From positions 147,992 to 211,991 of the forward strand of contig NZ_BCZK01000012.1 of NCBI RefSeq assembly GCF_001598695.1: DNA of 64,000 nt, read 5' to 3'. The translations under genes were made by a program, and so were the position numbers. Source of the DNA: Klebsiella oxytoca NBRC 105695. GTDB lineage: Bacteria > Pseudomonadota > Gammaproteobacteria > Enterobacterales > Enterobacteriaceae. Under the pieces are notes generated by a model. It worked only from the letters and a program-made list of their open reading frames with translations. It ran no database searches and was not told the DNA's origin. Of this stretch, positions 55,047-64,000 are shown one piece after another. The first letter of the stretch is position 1; each line of letters starts with the position of its first letter.

Positions 55047-56054
55047 ATGAACACCAGCCAAACGATCCTGACCGGCGACCGTCCTACCGGCCAGCTGCAC
55101 CTCGGCCACTACGTTGGTTCCCTGCGCCAGCGCGTGCTGCTCCAGCACGACCATCAGCAGTTTATCCTCGTCGCGGACCTGCAGGGACTGACCGACAACG
55201 GCAGTAACCCACAAAAAATCAGCAGCAATATCCTTGAGGTGATGGCCGATTATCTCGCCGTCGGTATCGATCCGCAGAAGACCACCATTTGCCTGCAATC
55301 CGCTCTGCCGGCGCTGGCCGAACTCAGCGCGCTGTATATGAATATCGTCACCGTCGCCCGGGTTGAACGCAATCCGACGGTGAAAAATGAAATCGCCCAG
55401 AAGGGATTTTCCCGCTCGCTGCCGGTGGGATTTTTAGCCTATCCCATAAGCCAGGCCGCCGATATCACCGCCTTTAAGGCCGAACTGGTGCCGGTTGGCG
55501 ACGATCAGCTACCGATGATTGAACAGACCAACGAGATCGTGCACAAAATGAATAGCCTGACGACGACGCCGATCTTACAGCACTGCAAAGCGCTGCTCAG
55601 CGACGTCAGCCGCCTGCCGGGCATCGATGGCAACGCCAAAATGTCGAAATCGCTGGGCAACACGCTCACCCTTTCGGCCAGCGAAGAGGAGATCCATCGT
55701 GCGGTCAGCGCTATGTATACCGATCCGAATCACCTGCGGGTCGCCGACCCGGGTCAGACAGAAGGCAATGTGGTCTTTACTTATCTCGACGCCTTTCATG
55801 CTGATAAGGCCTTCGTTGCCGAGATGAAAGCCCACTATCGGCGCGGAGGGCTGGGAGACAGGCAGTGCAAAAACGCGCTGGAGACCTGCTTACAGGAGCT
55901 GCTGGCGCCGATACGCGAGCGTCGGGCGACTTATATTCAGGATAAAGGCATGCTGCTGGCGCTGCTGCGCCGGGGAAGCGAACGGGCGCACGAACTGACA
56001 CAACGGACGCTGCATGAAGTAAAACGCGGGCTGGGGCTGCCGGTGCTGTTTTGA
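55047..56054 (+). CDS. trpS2: Second tryptophanyl-tRNA synthetase (TrpRS paralogue)
   Basis: Class I aminoacyl-tRNA synthetase that charges tRNA-Trp; 335 residues. The HIGH-type motif is TGDRPTGQLHLGHYVGS and the KMSKS motif NAKMSKSLGN is intact; VPVGDDQLPMIEQTNEI is the TrpRS-type pocket region. The sequence is far from housekeeping E. coli TrpS (which starts MTKPIVFSGAQPSG), so this is an additional copy of another lineage. A Trp-codon attenuator controls it, and it lies next to tnaA and a Trp permease. It may keep tRNA-Trp charged when tryptophanase drains tryptophan, or resist an inhibitor of the main enzyme; both are inferences. Confidence 0.93.
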   Translation: MNTSQTILTGDRPTGQLHLGHYVGSLRQRVLLQHDHQQFILVADLQGLTDNGSNPQKISSNILEVMADYLAVGIDPQKTTICLQSALPALAELSALYMNIVTVARVERNPTVKNEIAQKGFSRSLPVGFLAYPISQAADITAFKAELVPVGDDQLPMIEQTNEIVHKMNSLTTTPILQHCKALLSDVSRLPGIDGNAKMSKSLGNTLTLSASEEEIHRAVSAMYTDPNHLRVADPGQTEGNVVFTYLDAFHADKAFVAEMKAHYRRGGLGDRQCKNALETCLQELLAPIRERRATYIQDKGMLLALLRRGSERAHELTQRTLHEVKRGLGLPVLF

Positions 56055-56096
56055 GGCGTGGAAATATCTCCGCGTTGAAAGCCGTTGCCATGTCTC

Positions 56097-56200
56097 TCCC
56101 GGGGGCGGCGCCTGACGCGCCTTGCCCGGGCTATAGGTTCACAGCCGCCTGCGGTCAGGTAGCCCGGACAGGCGCAGCGCGCCGCCTCCGGGAAGGGCTC
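56097..56200. repeat. REP/BIME element between converging genes
   Basis: Contains TGCCCGGGCTATAGG and the inverted GGTAGCCCGGACAGGCGCAG followed by GCGCCGCCTCCGGG. It lies between the convergent trpS2 and diguanylate cyclase genes. Confidence 0.8.
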
Positions 56201-56214
56201 GGCAGATTGGCAGA

Positions 56215-57612
56215 TTAATTCCCGTCGCCTTCATGCATCTTCACGCAGTTGCGCCCATTGCGCTTGGCGACGTACAGCGCGCTGTCGGCATCGCGCAGCA
56301 GCAGATTGTAATCCGGATGACCGGAGTGGACGGCGTAGCCGATGCTGGCGGTAATCGAAATCTCATTGTCAGCGCCAACGCTAAACGCCAGCTGGCTGAT
56401 TTTTTTACGCAGCCGTTCGAGGATAGTAAAGGCTTCCGCAGCGCCGGTCTCCACCAGCACCAGCAGAAACTCTTCGCCGCCGTAGCGGAAGATATAATCG
56501 CTGGAGCGAATATTATCGCTGAGCAGCTCCGCAACGTGCTTAATCGCCCGGTCGCCGACCATATGACCCCAGCTATCATTGATCTCTTTAAAGTGGTCGA
56601 TATCGATAATCGCCACCGTCATCGGCAGTTCATATTCCATCGCCAGCGTCACTTCATGCTTAAGCACCACCGGCAGATAGCGGCGGTTCAGCAGGCTGGT
56701 CAACGTATCTTTACCGCTTTGCATCTGCGACAGGCTGCTAAACAGCACGCCCAGCTGGCTGCCGATCTGCTGGCAATGGATATGGATCCCCTGCAGCAGA
56801 GCCTGCGTATTTTTATACTCAGAACCGTCAGATGAGGATTTCCAGGCGGATAACAGCGCATCCACCTTGCTAATTAAATCGGCGATTTCCTGCATTTGCG
56901 GATTTTTGTTAAAATAACGCACGCATTTATGGCGGAACCACAGGCCAAATTCCGAATCAGATAATAACGCCCCGTTAATATCCGTTTTATTATCGCTGAC
57001 AATATTAAAAATAGCGGTATTTTCCCATCCGGAGAGCGAAGCCTGCTGTTTGCCATATTCCAGCGGCACGTTATCCATCAGGCTATACAGGCGGTAGGCC
57101 TCTTCATTTTTCGTCGCCCGATAGTGCGACAGGGTATAGGCATGGCACATCATTTCTACCGCCATATTAATGGCCATGATGGCGTAGTAGATGGCGGCGA
57201 CGCTGGTCTCGCGATCGAAGTGACTATCGCGGATATTTTCAATCAGCCCGGCTTTCAGCTGGCGCGCGCCGCGAAGTACCGCCTCTGCCGGGATTCCGAT
57301 GCGTGAATGAATGCTGCCGATCAGATACTGCCGCTCCGCCAGCGCCTGCAAATTTTCCTTATCGCACATCAGGATATCTTTCACCCATCCGGCCAGCGAG
57401 CTGCTGAGCCGTTCCTGAACTAAGTCATAGCTAAGGTGCCGCGCGATGTCAGGATCCTGGAAAATAAAATCATAAAAACGGGTCGCTAACGCCTCCGCCT
57501 GCTGCCCGGCAATATTTTTAAGTACCGCCCTCACTTCCGGCGTCAGGCTGTCGTACAGCGGCAACCACTCCTTAAAAATAATTGAGATATATTTTTGGCT
57601 TTCATCTTTCAT
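56215..57612 (-). CDS. Globin-coupled haem sensor diguanylate cyclase (DosC-like)
   Basis: Oxygen/redox-sensing enzyme producing c-di-GMP; 465 residues, similar in plan to E. coli DosC (460). Residues 1-155 form a globin-like sensor domain with the likely proximal haem His in IGSIHSRIGIPAEAV. A helical middle region follows. The C-terminal GGDEF domain (about 300-465) has DTLTSLLNRRYLP, DIDHFKEINDSWGH and the catalytic RYGGEEFLL. An RxxD inhibitory site (RSSD) lies five residues before GGEEF, so product inhibition is expected. It stands alone; no dosP-like phosphodiesterase is adjacent. Confidence 0.92.
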   Translation of the reverse strand: MKDESQKYISIIFKEWLPLYDSLTPEVRAVLKNIAGQQAEALATRFYDFIFQDPDIARHLSYDLVQERLSSSLAGWVKDILMCDKENLQALAERQYLIGSIHSRIGIPAEAVLRGARQLKAGLIENIRDSHFDRETSVAAIYYAIMAINMAVEMMCHAYTLSHYRATKNEEAYRLYSLMDNVPLEYGKQQASLSGWENTAIFNIVSDNKTDINGALLSDSEFGLWFRHKCVRYFNKNPQMQEIADLISKVDALLSAWKSSSDGSEYKNTQALLQGIHIHCQQIGSQLGVLFSSLSQMQSGKDTLTSLLNRRYLPVVLKHEVTLAMEYELPMTVAIIDIDHFKEINDSWGHMVGDRAIKHVAELLSDNIRSSDYIFRYGGEEFLLVLVETGAAEAFTILERLRKKISQLAFSVGADNEISITASIGYAVHSGHPDYNLLLRDADSALYVAKRNGRNCVKMHEGDGN

Positions 57613-58144
57613 TGAATAAAGCGCTCGCCCGGCGTGAGTGTATTTTCAGGGCCGCCGATCATACAACAGTTCTCCAGGAGCAACCAGATTAAAAATGCAC
57701 CAGTCGCCCGGGAATAATATCCTCTGGTTATTAGCACTGAAAAATAGCTTATATGTACGATGATTTAATGAAGCGCGGAAAGATTATCTGCGCCGGTATC
57801 CGGAGCATAAAACCCAATAAGCATAATGGATAATATTGACCCACTGCGCTGCGGACCGTTTTTATGTTAACTCAACGACAAGACCCTGCTTTGTATATGG
57901 ACATACTCATCGCGGGTGTTAGTATGACATTGACGGTAGCAATAAATATGCGTGTTTCATTTAAGGCGAGGATTGCTGATGATGACCACATTGATCGCAC
58001 CTCCTTCTGACCGGTTAGCAGCGCTGCTGGAACCCTGCGCCGGTTGGCCTTATCCCCGATTTCTCCCTTTCCTGAAGAGACGAAACTTCGCCATGCGGAG
58101 GAGAAGCGCGCACCACTCAGCCAATGGAAAAAAGCGAGTCGCGT
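57613..58144. other. Noncoding gap before yhiI
   Basis: This 530-bp stretch between divergent genes has no convincing gene. A + strand frame at 57952-58263 overlaps yhiI in another frame and looks like a shadow. AT-rich sequence at 57720-57960 probably holds promoters for both sides; TTGACG at about 57930 is a possible -35 but has no good -10 at 17 bp. Nothing else was recognised. Confidence 0.5.
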
Positions 58145-59212
58145 ATGGACAAAATCAAACGACGTTGGGTTGGATACGTTATTGGTTTAGCAGTGGTGAT
58201 TGCCGCTGCGGTATGGTGGATGCTGCGCCCGCCGGGGGTTCCGGCAGGATTTGCCAGCAGTAACGGTAGAATCGAAGCCACAGAAGTCGATATTGCCACC
58301 AAAACCGCCGGACGTATCGATACCATCCTGGTCAAAGAGGGGCAGTTTGTTCGTCAGGGCGATGTGCTGGCGCGTATGGACACCCGAGTGCTCAACGAAC
58401 AGCGGCTGGAGGCCGCCGCGCAAATCAAGGAAGCAGAGAGCGCGATTGCCGCCGCGAAAGCCCTGCTCGACCAGCGTCAAAGCGAAATGCGCGCCACGGA
58501 AGCGGTGGTGAAGCAGCGGCAGGCGGAGCTGAACTCCTCGGCTAAACGCCACGTCCGCTCCAGCACGCTCTCGCAGCGCGGTGCAGTCTCCGCCCAGCAA
58601 CTGGATGACGACCAGGCGGCGGCAGAAAGCGCCAGGGCGGCGCTGGAATCCGCGAAAGCTCAGGTCTCTGCCGCCAGGGCCGCGATTGAGGCGGCGCGAA
58701 CCAGCATCATTCAGGCGCAAACCCGGGTCGAGGCCGCCCAGGCGACCGAACGGCGGATTATCGCCGACATCGACGATAGCGAGCTGAAAGCGCCGCGCAA
58801 TGGCCGTATTCAGTACCGCGTTGCCGAACCAGGAGAGGTACTGGCGGCGGGAGGCCGGGTGCTGAATATGGTCGACTTGTCCGACGTTTATATGACCTTC
58901 TTCCTGCCGACCGAGCAGGCGGGTCTGCTGGCGCTGGGCAGCGAAGCGCGAATTATCCTTGATGCCGCGCCGAACCTGGTGATTCCCGCCAATATCAGTT
59001 TTGTCGCCAGCGTGGCGCAGTTTACGCCCAAAACGGTGGAAACCAGCGATGAACGGCTGAAGCTGATGTTCCGCGTGAAAGCCCGCATTCCGCCAGAGCT
59101 GCTGGCAGAGCATCTGGAGTATGTGAAGACCGGCCTGCCCGGTATGGCATGGGTCCGTCTGGATAACCAGCAGGCGTGGCCTGAAGCGCTGAAGGTGAGG
59201 TTGCCGCAATGA
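58145..59212 (+). CDS. yhiI: YhiI, HlyD-type membrane fusion protein
   Basis: Periplasmic adaptor of about 355 residues, the length of E. coli YhiI and closely similar: [70 protein letters not shown]. One N-terminal membrane anchor, a long Ala-rich coiled-coil hairpin, and a barrel part ([44 protein letters not shown]). The start at 58145 matches E. coli; the frame runs 7 codons upstream. It overlaps rbbA by 4 bp and works with RbbA and YhhJ as an ABC export system. Confidence 0.94.
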   Translation: MDKIKRRWVGYVIGLAVVIAAAVWWMLRPPGVPAGFASSNGRIEATEVDIATKTAGRIDTILVKEGQFVRQGDVLARMDTRVLNEQRLEAAAQIKEAESAIAAAKALLDQRQSEMRATEAVVKQRQAELNSSAKRHVRSSTLSQRGAVSAQQLDDDQAAAESARAALESAKAQVSAARAAIEAARTSIIQAQTRVEAAQATERRIIADIDDSELKAPRNGRIQYRVAEPGEVLAAGGRVLNMVDLSDVYMTFFLPTEQAGLLALGSEARIILDAAPNLVIPANISFVASVAQFTPKTVETSDERLKLMFRVKARIPPELLAEHLEYVKTGLPGMAWVRLDNQQAWPEALKVRLPQ

Positions 59213-61938
59213 AAACCGTCGCCCGCCTGGAAAACGTCAGCCAGCACTTTGGCGCAACCGTCGCGCTGAAGGACATTACGCTGAGCATTCCCGCCCGCTG
59301 TATGGTGGGCCTGATCGGGCCTGACGGCGTGGGCAAGTCCAGCCTGCTATCGTTGATCTCCGGCGCGCGAGTGATTGAGCACGGTAACGTCATGGTGCTC
59401 GGCGGCGATATGAGCGATGTGCGCCATCGCCGGGACGTCTGCCCGAAAATCGCCTGGATGCCGCAGGGGCTAGGAAAGAACCTCTACCATACCCTGTCGG
59501 TCTATGAAAATGTCGATTTCTTTGCTCGTCTGTTCGGCCATGATAAAGCCGAACGCGACATCCGCATCAATGAGTTGCTGCAGAGTACCGGCCTGGCGCC
59601 GTTTCGCGACCGTCCGGCGGGAAAACTCTCCGGCGGGATGAAGCAAAAGCTCGGCCTGTGCTGCGCGCTTATTCACGACCCGCAGCTGCTGATTCTTGAT
59701 GAACCTACCACCGGCGTCGATCCCCTCTCGCGAGCCCAGTTTTGGGATCTGATCGACAGCATTCGCCAGCGTCAGCCGGACATGAGCGTGCTGGTCGCCA
59801 CCGCTTACATGGAGGAGGCGGAACGTTTTGACTGGCTGGTAGCCATGAACGCGGGGGAAGTTCTGGCAACCGGCAGCGCCGATGAGCTTAAAGCGCATAC
59901 GGCAAGTCAGACGCTGGAACAGGCGTTTATCGCTCTGCTTCCCGAAGCCCAGCGCCTGGCGCATAAAGAAGTGATCATCCCACCGCGCAATGCCGATGAA
60001 AGCGAAATTGCGATTGAAGCGCGCGGGCTGACGATGCGCTTCGGTCAATTTGTCGCCGTTGATCACGTCAACTTTCGCATCGCCCGCGGCGAGATTTTCG
60101 GCTTCCTCGGATCTAACGGCTGCGGCAAATCAACAACCATGAAAATGCTGACCGGACTGCTACCGGCCAGCGAAGGCGAGGCGTGGCTGTTTGGACAACC
60201 GGTCGATCCCAGAGATATCGAAACCCGCCGCCGCGTCGGCTATATGTCGCAGGCCTTCTCTCTCTATAGCGAACTGACCGTACGGCAAAACCTTGAGCTG
60301 CATGCCCGCCTGTTCCACATTCCGGATGCGGAGATCCCCGGGCGGATCGCCGAAATAAGCCAGCGCTTTATGCTGGAAGAGGTAGAGGATACCCTGCCCG
60401 CTTCGCTACCGTTAGGTATTCGTCAGCGGCTCTCGCTGGCGGTCGCGGTGATTCATCGCCCGGAAATGTTAATTCTTGACGAACCTACCTCCGGCGTCGA
60501 TCCGGTGGCCAGGGATATGTTCTGGCAGCTAATGGTCGATCTGGCCCGTCAGGATCGGGTGACCATTTTTATCTCCACCCACTTTATGAATGAAGCGGAA
60601 CGCTGCGATCGCATTTCGCTGATGCATGCCGGAAAAGTCCTGGCCAGCGATACGCCGCAGGCACTGGTCGAACAGCGCGGTTCGGCCACGCTTGAAGAGG
60701 CATTTATCGCCTGGCTACAGGAGGCGGCAGAGGCGACGCAGCCGCCAGATGCGCAGGCTACAGCGGTTCCCGCGATAGAACACAAAACCGAAAGCAGTGT
60801 GCCGCGTCAGACGTTCAGCCTGCAGCGCCTGTTTAGCTACAGTCGCCGCGAGGCGCTTGAGCTGCGCCGCGATCCGGTTCGATCGACCCTGGCGCTGCTC
60901 GGCACGGTGATCCTGATGTTTATCATGGGTTACGGGATCAGTATGGACGTCGAAGATCTGCGATTTGCGGTGCTCGACCGCGACCAGACCGTCAGCAGCC
61001 AGGGATGGTCGCAAAATATCGCCGGCTCGCGCTACTTCATCGAACAGCCACCGCTACAAAGCTATAGTGAACTGGACAGAAGAATGCGCAACGGCGAGCT
61101 GGCGGTGGCTATCGAGATCCCGCCCAACTTTGGCCGCGATATCGCCCGAGGGACGCCGGTGCAAATTGGCGTCTGGGTGGACGGCGCGATGCCGAACCGC
61201 GCGGAAACCGTGCGCGGCTACGTGCAGGCCATGCATCTGGCCTGGCTGCAGGAGATGGCCAGCCGCCAGGCTAGCCCCAATCGCGATACTTCACTGATTT
61301 CCATTGAGACCCGCTACCGCTATAACCCGGATGTGAAGAGCCTGCCGGCGATTGTTCCGGCGGTGATCCCGCTACTGTTGATGATGATCCCGGCGATGCT
61401 CAGCGCGCTCAGCGTGGTCCGCGAGAAAGAGCTTGGTTCAATCATCAATTTATACGTGACGCCAACCACTCGCAGCGAATTTCTGCTGGGTAAACAGCTG
61501 CCGTATATCGTACTGGGGATGTTTAACTTCTTTCTGCTCTGCGCACTATCGGTCTTTGTCTTTGGCGTACCGCACAAAGGGAGTTTTTTGACGCTCACCC
61601 TGGCCGCGCTGCTCTACGTCACTATCGCCACCGGACTTGGCCTGCTGATTTCAACCTTTATGAAAAGTCAGATTGCGGCGATTTTCGGCACCGCGATCAT
61701 TACGCTTATCCCGGCGACGCAGTTTTCCGGGATGATCGACCCCGTCGCCTCGCTGGAAGGGCCTGGGCGCTGGATTGGCCAGATTTATCCAACCAGCCAC
61801 TTTCTGACGATTGCGCGAGGAACGTTTTCCAAAGCGCTGAATCTGACCGACCTGTGGGGATCCTTTATTCCGCTACTTATCGCGGTTCCGCTGGTGCTGG
61901 GCCTGAGCGTGTGGCTGTTGAAAAAACAGGAGGGATAA
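59209..61938 (+). CDS. rbbA: RbbA ribosome-associated ATPase / ABC transporter fusion
   Basis: Large ABC protein of 909 residues: two ATP-binding domains and a C-terminal ABC-2 membrane domain. The first cassette has [48 protein letters not shown]. The second has [16 protein letters not shown] and a degenerate signature [32 protein letters not shown]. About six membrane segments follow (for example [19 protein letters not shown]). E. coli RbbA binds ribosomes and stimulates release of deacylated tRNA from the E site, yet its genomic context is that of an exporter with YhiI and YhhJ. Confidence 0.96.
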   Translation: MKTVARLENVSQHFGATVALKDITLSIPARCMVGLIGPDGVGKSSLLSLISGARVIEHGNVMVLGGDMSDVRHRRDVCPKIAWMPQGLGKNLYHTLSVYENVDFFARLFGHDKAERDIRINELLQSTGLAPFRDRPAGKLSGGMKQKLGLCCALIHDPQLLILDEPTTGVDPLSRAQFWDLIDSIRQRQPDMSVLVATAYMEEAERFDWLVAMNAGEVLATGSADELKAHTASQTLEQAFIALLPEAQRLAHKEVIIPPRNADESEIAIEARGLTMRFGQFVAVDHVNFRIARGEIFGFLGSNGCGKSTTMKMLTGLLPASEGEAWLFGQPVDPRDIETRRRVGYMSQAFSLYSELTVRQNLELHARLFHIPDAEIPGRIAEISQRFMLEEVEDTLPASLPLGIRQRLSLAVAVIHRPEMLILDEPTSGVDPVARDMFWQLMVDLARQDRVTIFISTHFMNEAERCDRISLMHAGKVLASDTPQALVEQRGSATLEEAFIAWLQEAAEATQPPDAQATAVPAIEHKTESSVPRQTFSLQRLFSYSRREALELRRDPVRSTLALLGTVILMFIMGYGISMDVEDLRFAVLDRDQTVSSQGWSQNIAGSRYFIEQPPLQSYSELDRRMRNGELAVAIEIPPNFGRDIARGTPVQIGVWVDGAMPNRAETVRGYVQAMHLAWLQEMASRQASPNRDTSLISIETRYRYNPDVKSLPAIVPAVIPLLLMMIPAMLSALSVVREKELGSIINLYVTPTTRSEFLLGKQLPYIVLGMFNFFLLCALSVFVFGVPHKGSFLTLTLAALLYVTIATGLGLLISTFMKSQIAAIFGTAIITLIPATQFSGMIDPVASLEGPGRWIGQIYPTSHFLTIARGTFSKALNLTDLWGSFIPLLIAVPLVLGLSVWLLKKQEG

Positions 61939-63062
61939 TGCGCGGACTACGCAATATTTATAATTTGGGAATGAAAGAGCTCCGTAGCCTGCTGGGCGAT
62001 AAAGCGATGCTGACGTTAATTGTCTTCGCTTTTACCGTCTCGGTTTACTCCTCCGCAACCGTCATGCCGGGTTCGCTGCATCTGGCGCCCATCGCTATTG
62101 CCGACATGGATAAGTCGCAGCTTTCATCGCGTATCATCAATGGTTTTTACCGGCCCTGGTTTTTGCCTCCGGAGCTGATTACAGCTGATGAGATGGACGC
62201 CGGACTGGATGCGGGGCGGTATACTTTCGCCATCAATATCCCGCCGGATTTTCAGCGCGACGTTCTGGCCGGACGCCACCCCGAGCTGCAGGTTAACGTG
62301 GACGCGACGCGAATGAGCCAGGCGTTTACCGGCAATAGCTATATCCAGAATATTGTCACCGGCGAGGTGAACAGCTTTGTCGCCCGCTACCGGGACAACG
62401 GCACGCTGCCGGTTGAGCTGGCCGTCAGAATGCGTTTTAACCCCAATCTGGAACAGGAGCGTTTCGGCGCCGTCATGGCAATCATTAACAATATCACCAT
62501 GCTGGCGATCGTGCTGACCGGGTCGGCGCTGATACGCGAGCGGGAACATGGTACCGTGGAGCACCTGCTGGTTATGCCGGTCACGCCGTTCGAAATCATG
62601 ATGGCAAAGATATGGTCAATGGGGCTGGTGGTGCTGGTGGTTTCCGGACTCTCGCTGATGCTGATGGTTCAGGGCGTTCTGCAGGTACCGATAGAGGGCT
62701 CAATACCGCTATTTATGCTGGGGGTAGCCCTGAGCCTGTTTGCTACCACCTCAATCGGCATTTTTATGGGGACGGTGGCGCGTTCAATGCCGCAGCTGGG
62801 GCTGCTGATGATTCTGGTGCTTTTGCCACTGCAGATGCTATCCGGCGGCTCCACGCCTCGCGAAAGTATGCCGCAGGCAGTACAGGACATTATGCTCACC
62901 ATGCCGACAACCCACTTTGTTAGCCTGGCGCAGGCTATTCTTTATCGAGGCGCTGATTTCTCTATCGTCTGGCCGCAGTTTCTGACGCTGCTGGCTATCG
63001 GTGGCGTGTTTTTTACTATCGCGCTACTGCGTTTTCGTAAGACGATCGGGGAAATGGCCTGA
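61938..63062 (+). CDS. yhhJ: YhhJ, ABC-2 type permease
   Basis: Inner-membrane ABC-2 permease of 374 residues, homologous to E. coli YhhJ (375). One N-terminal membrane helix, a large periplasmic loop (MSQAFTGNSYIQNIVTGEVNSF, a typical YhhJ/YbhS motif) and five C-terminal helices (MAIINNITMLAIVLTGSALIREREHGTVEHLLVMPVTPFEIMMAKIWSMG). The ATG at 61938 overlaps the rbbA stop by one base (TAATG), with GGAGGG upstream. Completes the export system with YhiI and RbbA; the substrate is unknown. Confidence 0.95.
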   Translation: MRGLRNIYNLGMKELRSLLGDKAMLTLIVFAFTVSVYSSATVMPGSLHLAPIAIADMDKSQLSSRIINGFYRPWFLPPELITADEMDAGLDAGRYTFAINIPPDFQRDVLAGRHPELQVNVDATRMSQAFTGNSYIQNIVTGEVNSFVARYRDNGTLPVELAVRMRFNPNLEQERFGAVMAIINNITMLAIVLTGSALIREREHGTVEHLLVMPVTPFEIMMAKIWSMGLVVLVVSGLSLMLMVQGVLQVPIEGSIPLFMLGVALSLFATTSIGIFMGTVARSMPQLGLLMILVLLPLQMLSGGSTPRESMPQAVQDIMLTMPTTHFVSLAQAILYRGADFSIVWPQFLTLLAIGGVFFTIALLRFRKTIGEMA

Positions 63063-63099
63063 GGTCATGCCGGTATCGCCGCTTGTCGCCGAACCGGCT

Positions 63100-63417
63100 C
63101 TATTTCTTACGGTTCATAAAGCGCCGCAGGAGCCAGGTGAATCCCATCGCCATGCTGAACAGGATAAATAGCAGCAGCACCCAGCTCACGGAGATTCGCA
63201 GCAGCGTACTTAGCGTCATAAAAGGCTGTAAATTCACGGTAAATGAGTGGTCTACCGACTTGCCCAGCATCGTCATTACACTCTCCGTTAGCCATACGAG
63301 CAGCCAACAAACCAGCCAGATAATCGCCGGCCAGCAGAGCAAAACCAGAAAGGTAAAACGCTCCTGGATATAATTTATCAGTTGGCGCAAAGGAGGCCAG
63401 TTAATCAGAATTTTCAT
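63100..63417 (-). CDS. Small membrane protein of unknown function
   Basis: A protein of about 105 residues with two clear hydrophobic helices (FTFLVLLCWPAIIWLVCWLLVWL and ISVSWVLLLFILFSMAMGFTWLL) and a basic end RRFMNRKK. I do not recognise the family. The ATG at 63417 (MKILINWPPLRQ) follows GAGA with reasonable spacing; the frame is open to 63447. It converges on yhhJ with 37 bp between stops. The helix pattern and basic C-terminus look like a genuine membrane protein rather than a shadow, but there is no neighbour to suggest a function. Confidence 0.55.
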   Translation of the reverse strand: MKILINWPPLRQLINYIQERFTFLVLLCWPAIIWLVCWLLVWLTESVMTMLGKSVDHSFTVNLQPFMTLSTLLRISVSWVLLLFILFSMAMGFTWLLRRFMNRKK

Positions 63418-63447
63418 TACTATTCTCATATTGCCAGCCGGTAACAT

Positions 63448-63918
63448 GCATTATTCGTCAAAAGACGTTACCGGATTAGCTTCCATACAGGCAATGCACC
63501 CTATGTTTTTAGCAAATTTGAATTAACTTAAACCAGATCGAGTTAACAAAGTGTTAAGGACACTAAGACATTTCACTGAAAAAGTCCAGCGGTTATGCCC
63601 ATAGCCCGCCGCGTCGCGAAGCTTTCTCACCTGTTTGTTAATATATTTACATTAGAGTAACTTAAGAATTAGTACAGAAATATTCTTAAAATAATTCACA
63701 TTAAATATTAAGAAGCAGGTTTATATATGGTTATTTCTTTGTCAATTGCCAATCAATAGAAAAAAACGCCTCAGGATATTATTTCATTCAGAAATCGAAT
63801 TTATCGTCGATTATTTTCCAATAAATAATAACGCTGCCATAAATGTATTTTCATTCTTCGTAGCGGCTAGTTGGTATCTTTCGGGGCGGCCTCCACAGAA
63901 ACAGAGGCGCTCACAAGG
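63448..63918. other. AT-rich noncoding gap near the right edge
   Basis: About 470 bases with no convincing gene on either strand. The sequence is strikingly AT-rich at 63640-63850. It contains a TTAAGAAT (63662-63669)/ATTCTTAA (63682-63689) inverted repeat, arms 12 nt apart, a possible operator. A small GCCTC/GAGGC hairpin occurs at about 63888-63907. It probably holds the promoters of the small membrane protein and of whatever gene lies to the right. Confidence 0.5.
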
Positions 63919-64000
63919 ATGATGCAGGCAATAAAAGATAAAACGTTATCTGTATCAACAGGATGGGGAGATTCTGCGCATGAGAGCCAGCGATACCCTC
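63919..64000 (+). CDS. Possible 5' end of a gene cut by the right edge
   Basis: An open frame starts ATGATG at 63919/63922 (MMQAIKDKTLSVSTGWGDS) and runs to the window end without a stop, 27 codons. AAGG lies immediately before the first ATG, and the second ATG is better spaced. It follows a long AT-rich promoter-like region. The fragment is too short to identify. Confidence 0.35.
   Translation, partial: MMQAIKDKTLSVSTGWGDSAHESQRYP

Noticed and set aside
57952..58263. 103-codon + strand frame before yhiI
   Set aside because: It overlaps yhiI in another frame, has no domain, and its second half is simply the shifted yhiI sequence.
63083..63373. 96-codon + strand frame after yhhJ
   Set aside because: Antisense to the small membrane protein frame, with no domain; the minus-strand frame has clear membrane helices.

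Overview
The window looks like chromosome of a Klebsiella-type enterobacterium. Many proteins match E. coli K-12 genes closely (btsT-yjiX-yjiA, yjiN-mdtM, yjiM-yjiL, yjiG/yjiH, yjiR/yjiS, yhiI-rbbA-yhhJ). These sit beside Klebsiella hallmarks: a chromosomal fosA with its LysR and quinone-reductase neighbours, and a choline-degrading (cut) microcompartment operon with the long, type II CutC. The tryptophanase operon (indole-positive phenotype) points to the K. oxytoca complex or a close relative rather than K. pneumoniae; that assignment is an inference. No rRNA, tRNA, IS element, prophage or CRISPR array was seen.

Layout. 0-3.7 kb: two-partner secretion pair, TpsB transporter and the first 626 codons of a TpsA exoprotein running off the left edge. 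3.7-7.6 kb: btsT-yjiX-yjiA, with a perfect CRP site and three phased BtsR-type repeats upstream. 7.7-12 kb: aldehyde dehydrogenase, Rpn nuclease, AraC regulator with LysE exporter. 12-17.2 kb: a visibly AT-richer helicase pair (exonuclease-RecQ and UvrD-like) sitting among genes that surround the restriction 'immigration control region' in E. coli. 17.4-22 kb: yjiN, mdtM, ybdM/ybdN (ibrB/ibrA). 22.2-25 kb: DUF2164, yjiM, yjiL, DUF3343. 25-28.5 kb: M20 hydrolase with yjiG/yjiH membrane proteins and a LysR gene. 28.5-31.2 kb: MarR-controlled HlyD/DUF2955 efflux pair. 31.3-33 kb: divergent yjiS/yjiR. 33.5-36 kb: acetamidase/formamidase with an APC permease. 36-40.2 kb: fosA, LysR, quinone reductase, TetR, CadC-like regulator, FidL-like protein.

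40.6-51.6 kb: the complete cut operon, all on +: three BMC-H shells, aldehyde dehydrogenase, BMC-P, alcohol dehydrogenase, CutC, CutD, a fourth BMC-H, PduL-type phosphotransacylase, an unknown protein and an SMR transporter pair. Choline is cleaved to trimethylamine and acetaldehyde inside the shell; the aldehyde becomes ethanol, or acetyl-CoA and acetyl phosphate. 51.8-56 kb: a tryptophan locus made of tnaC leader, tnaA, an Mtr-type permease, and a second TrpRS gene preceded by a textbook attenuator with a tandem-Trp leader peptide. 56.2-63.4 kb: globin-coupled diguanylate cyclase, yhiI-rbbA-yhhJ and a small membrane protein. The last 550 bases are AT-rich and nearly gene-free.

The most unusual observations are: (1) the RecQ and UvrD reading frames meet at an in-frame run of seven G, where a -1 shift would fuse them into one very large helicase-nuclease; (2) the Trp-attenuated second tryptophanyl-tRNA synthetase beside tryptophanase; (3) direct adjacency of the operons for trimethylamine and indole production; (4) three 20-bp-phased BtsR-like repeats before btsT.
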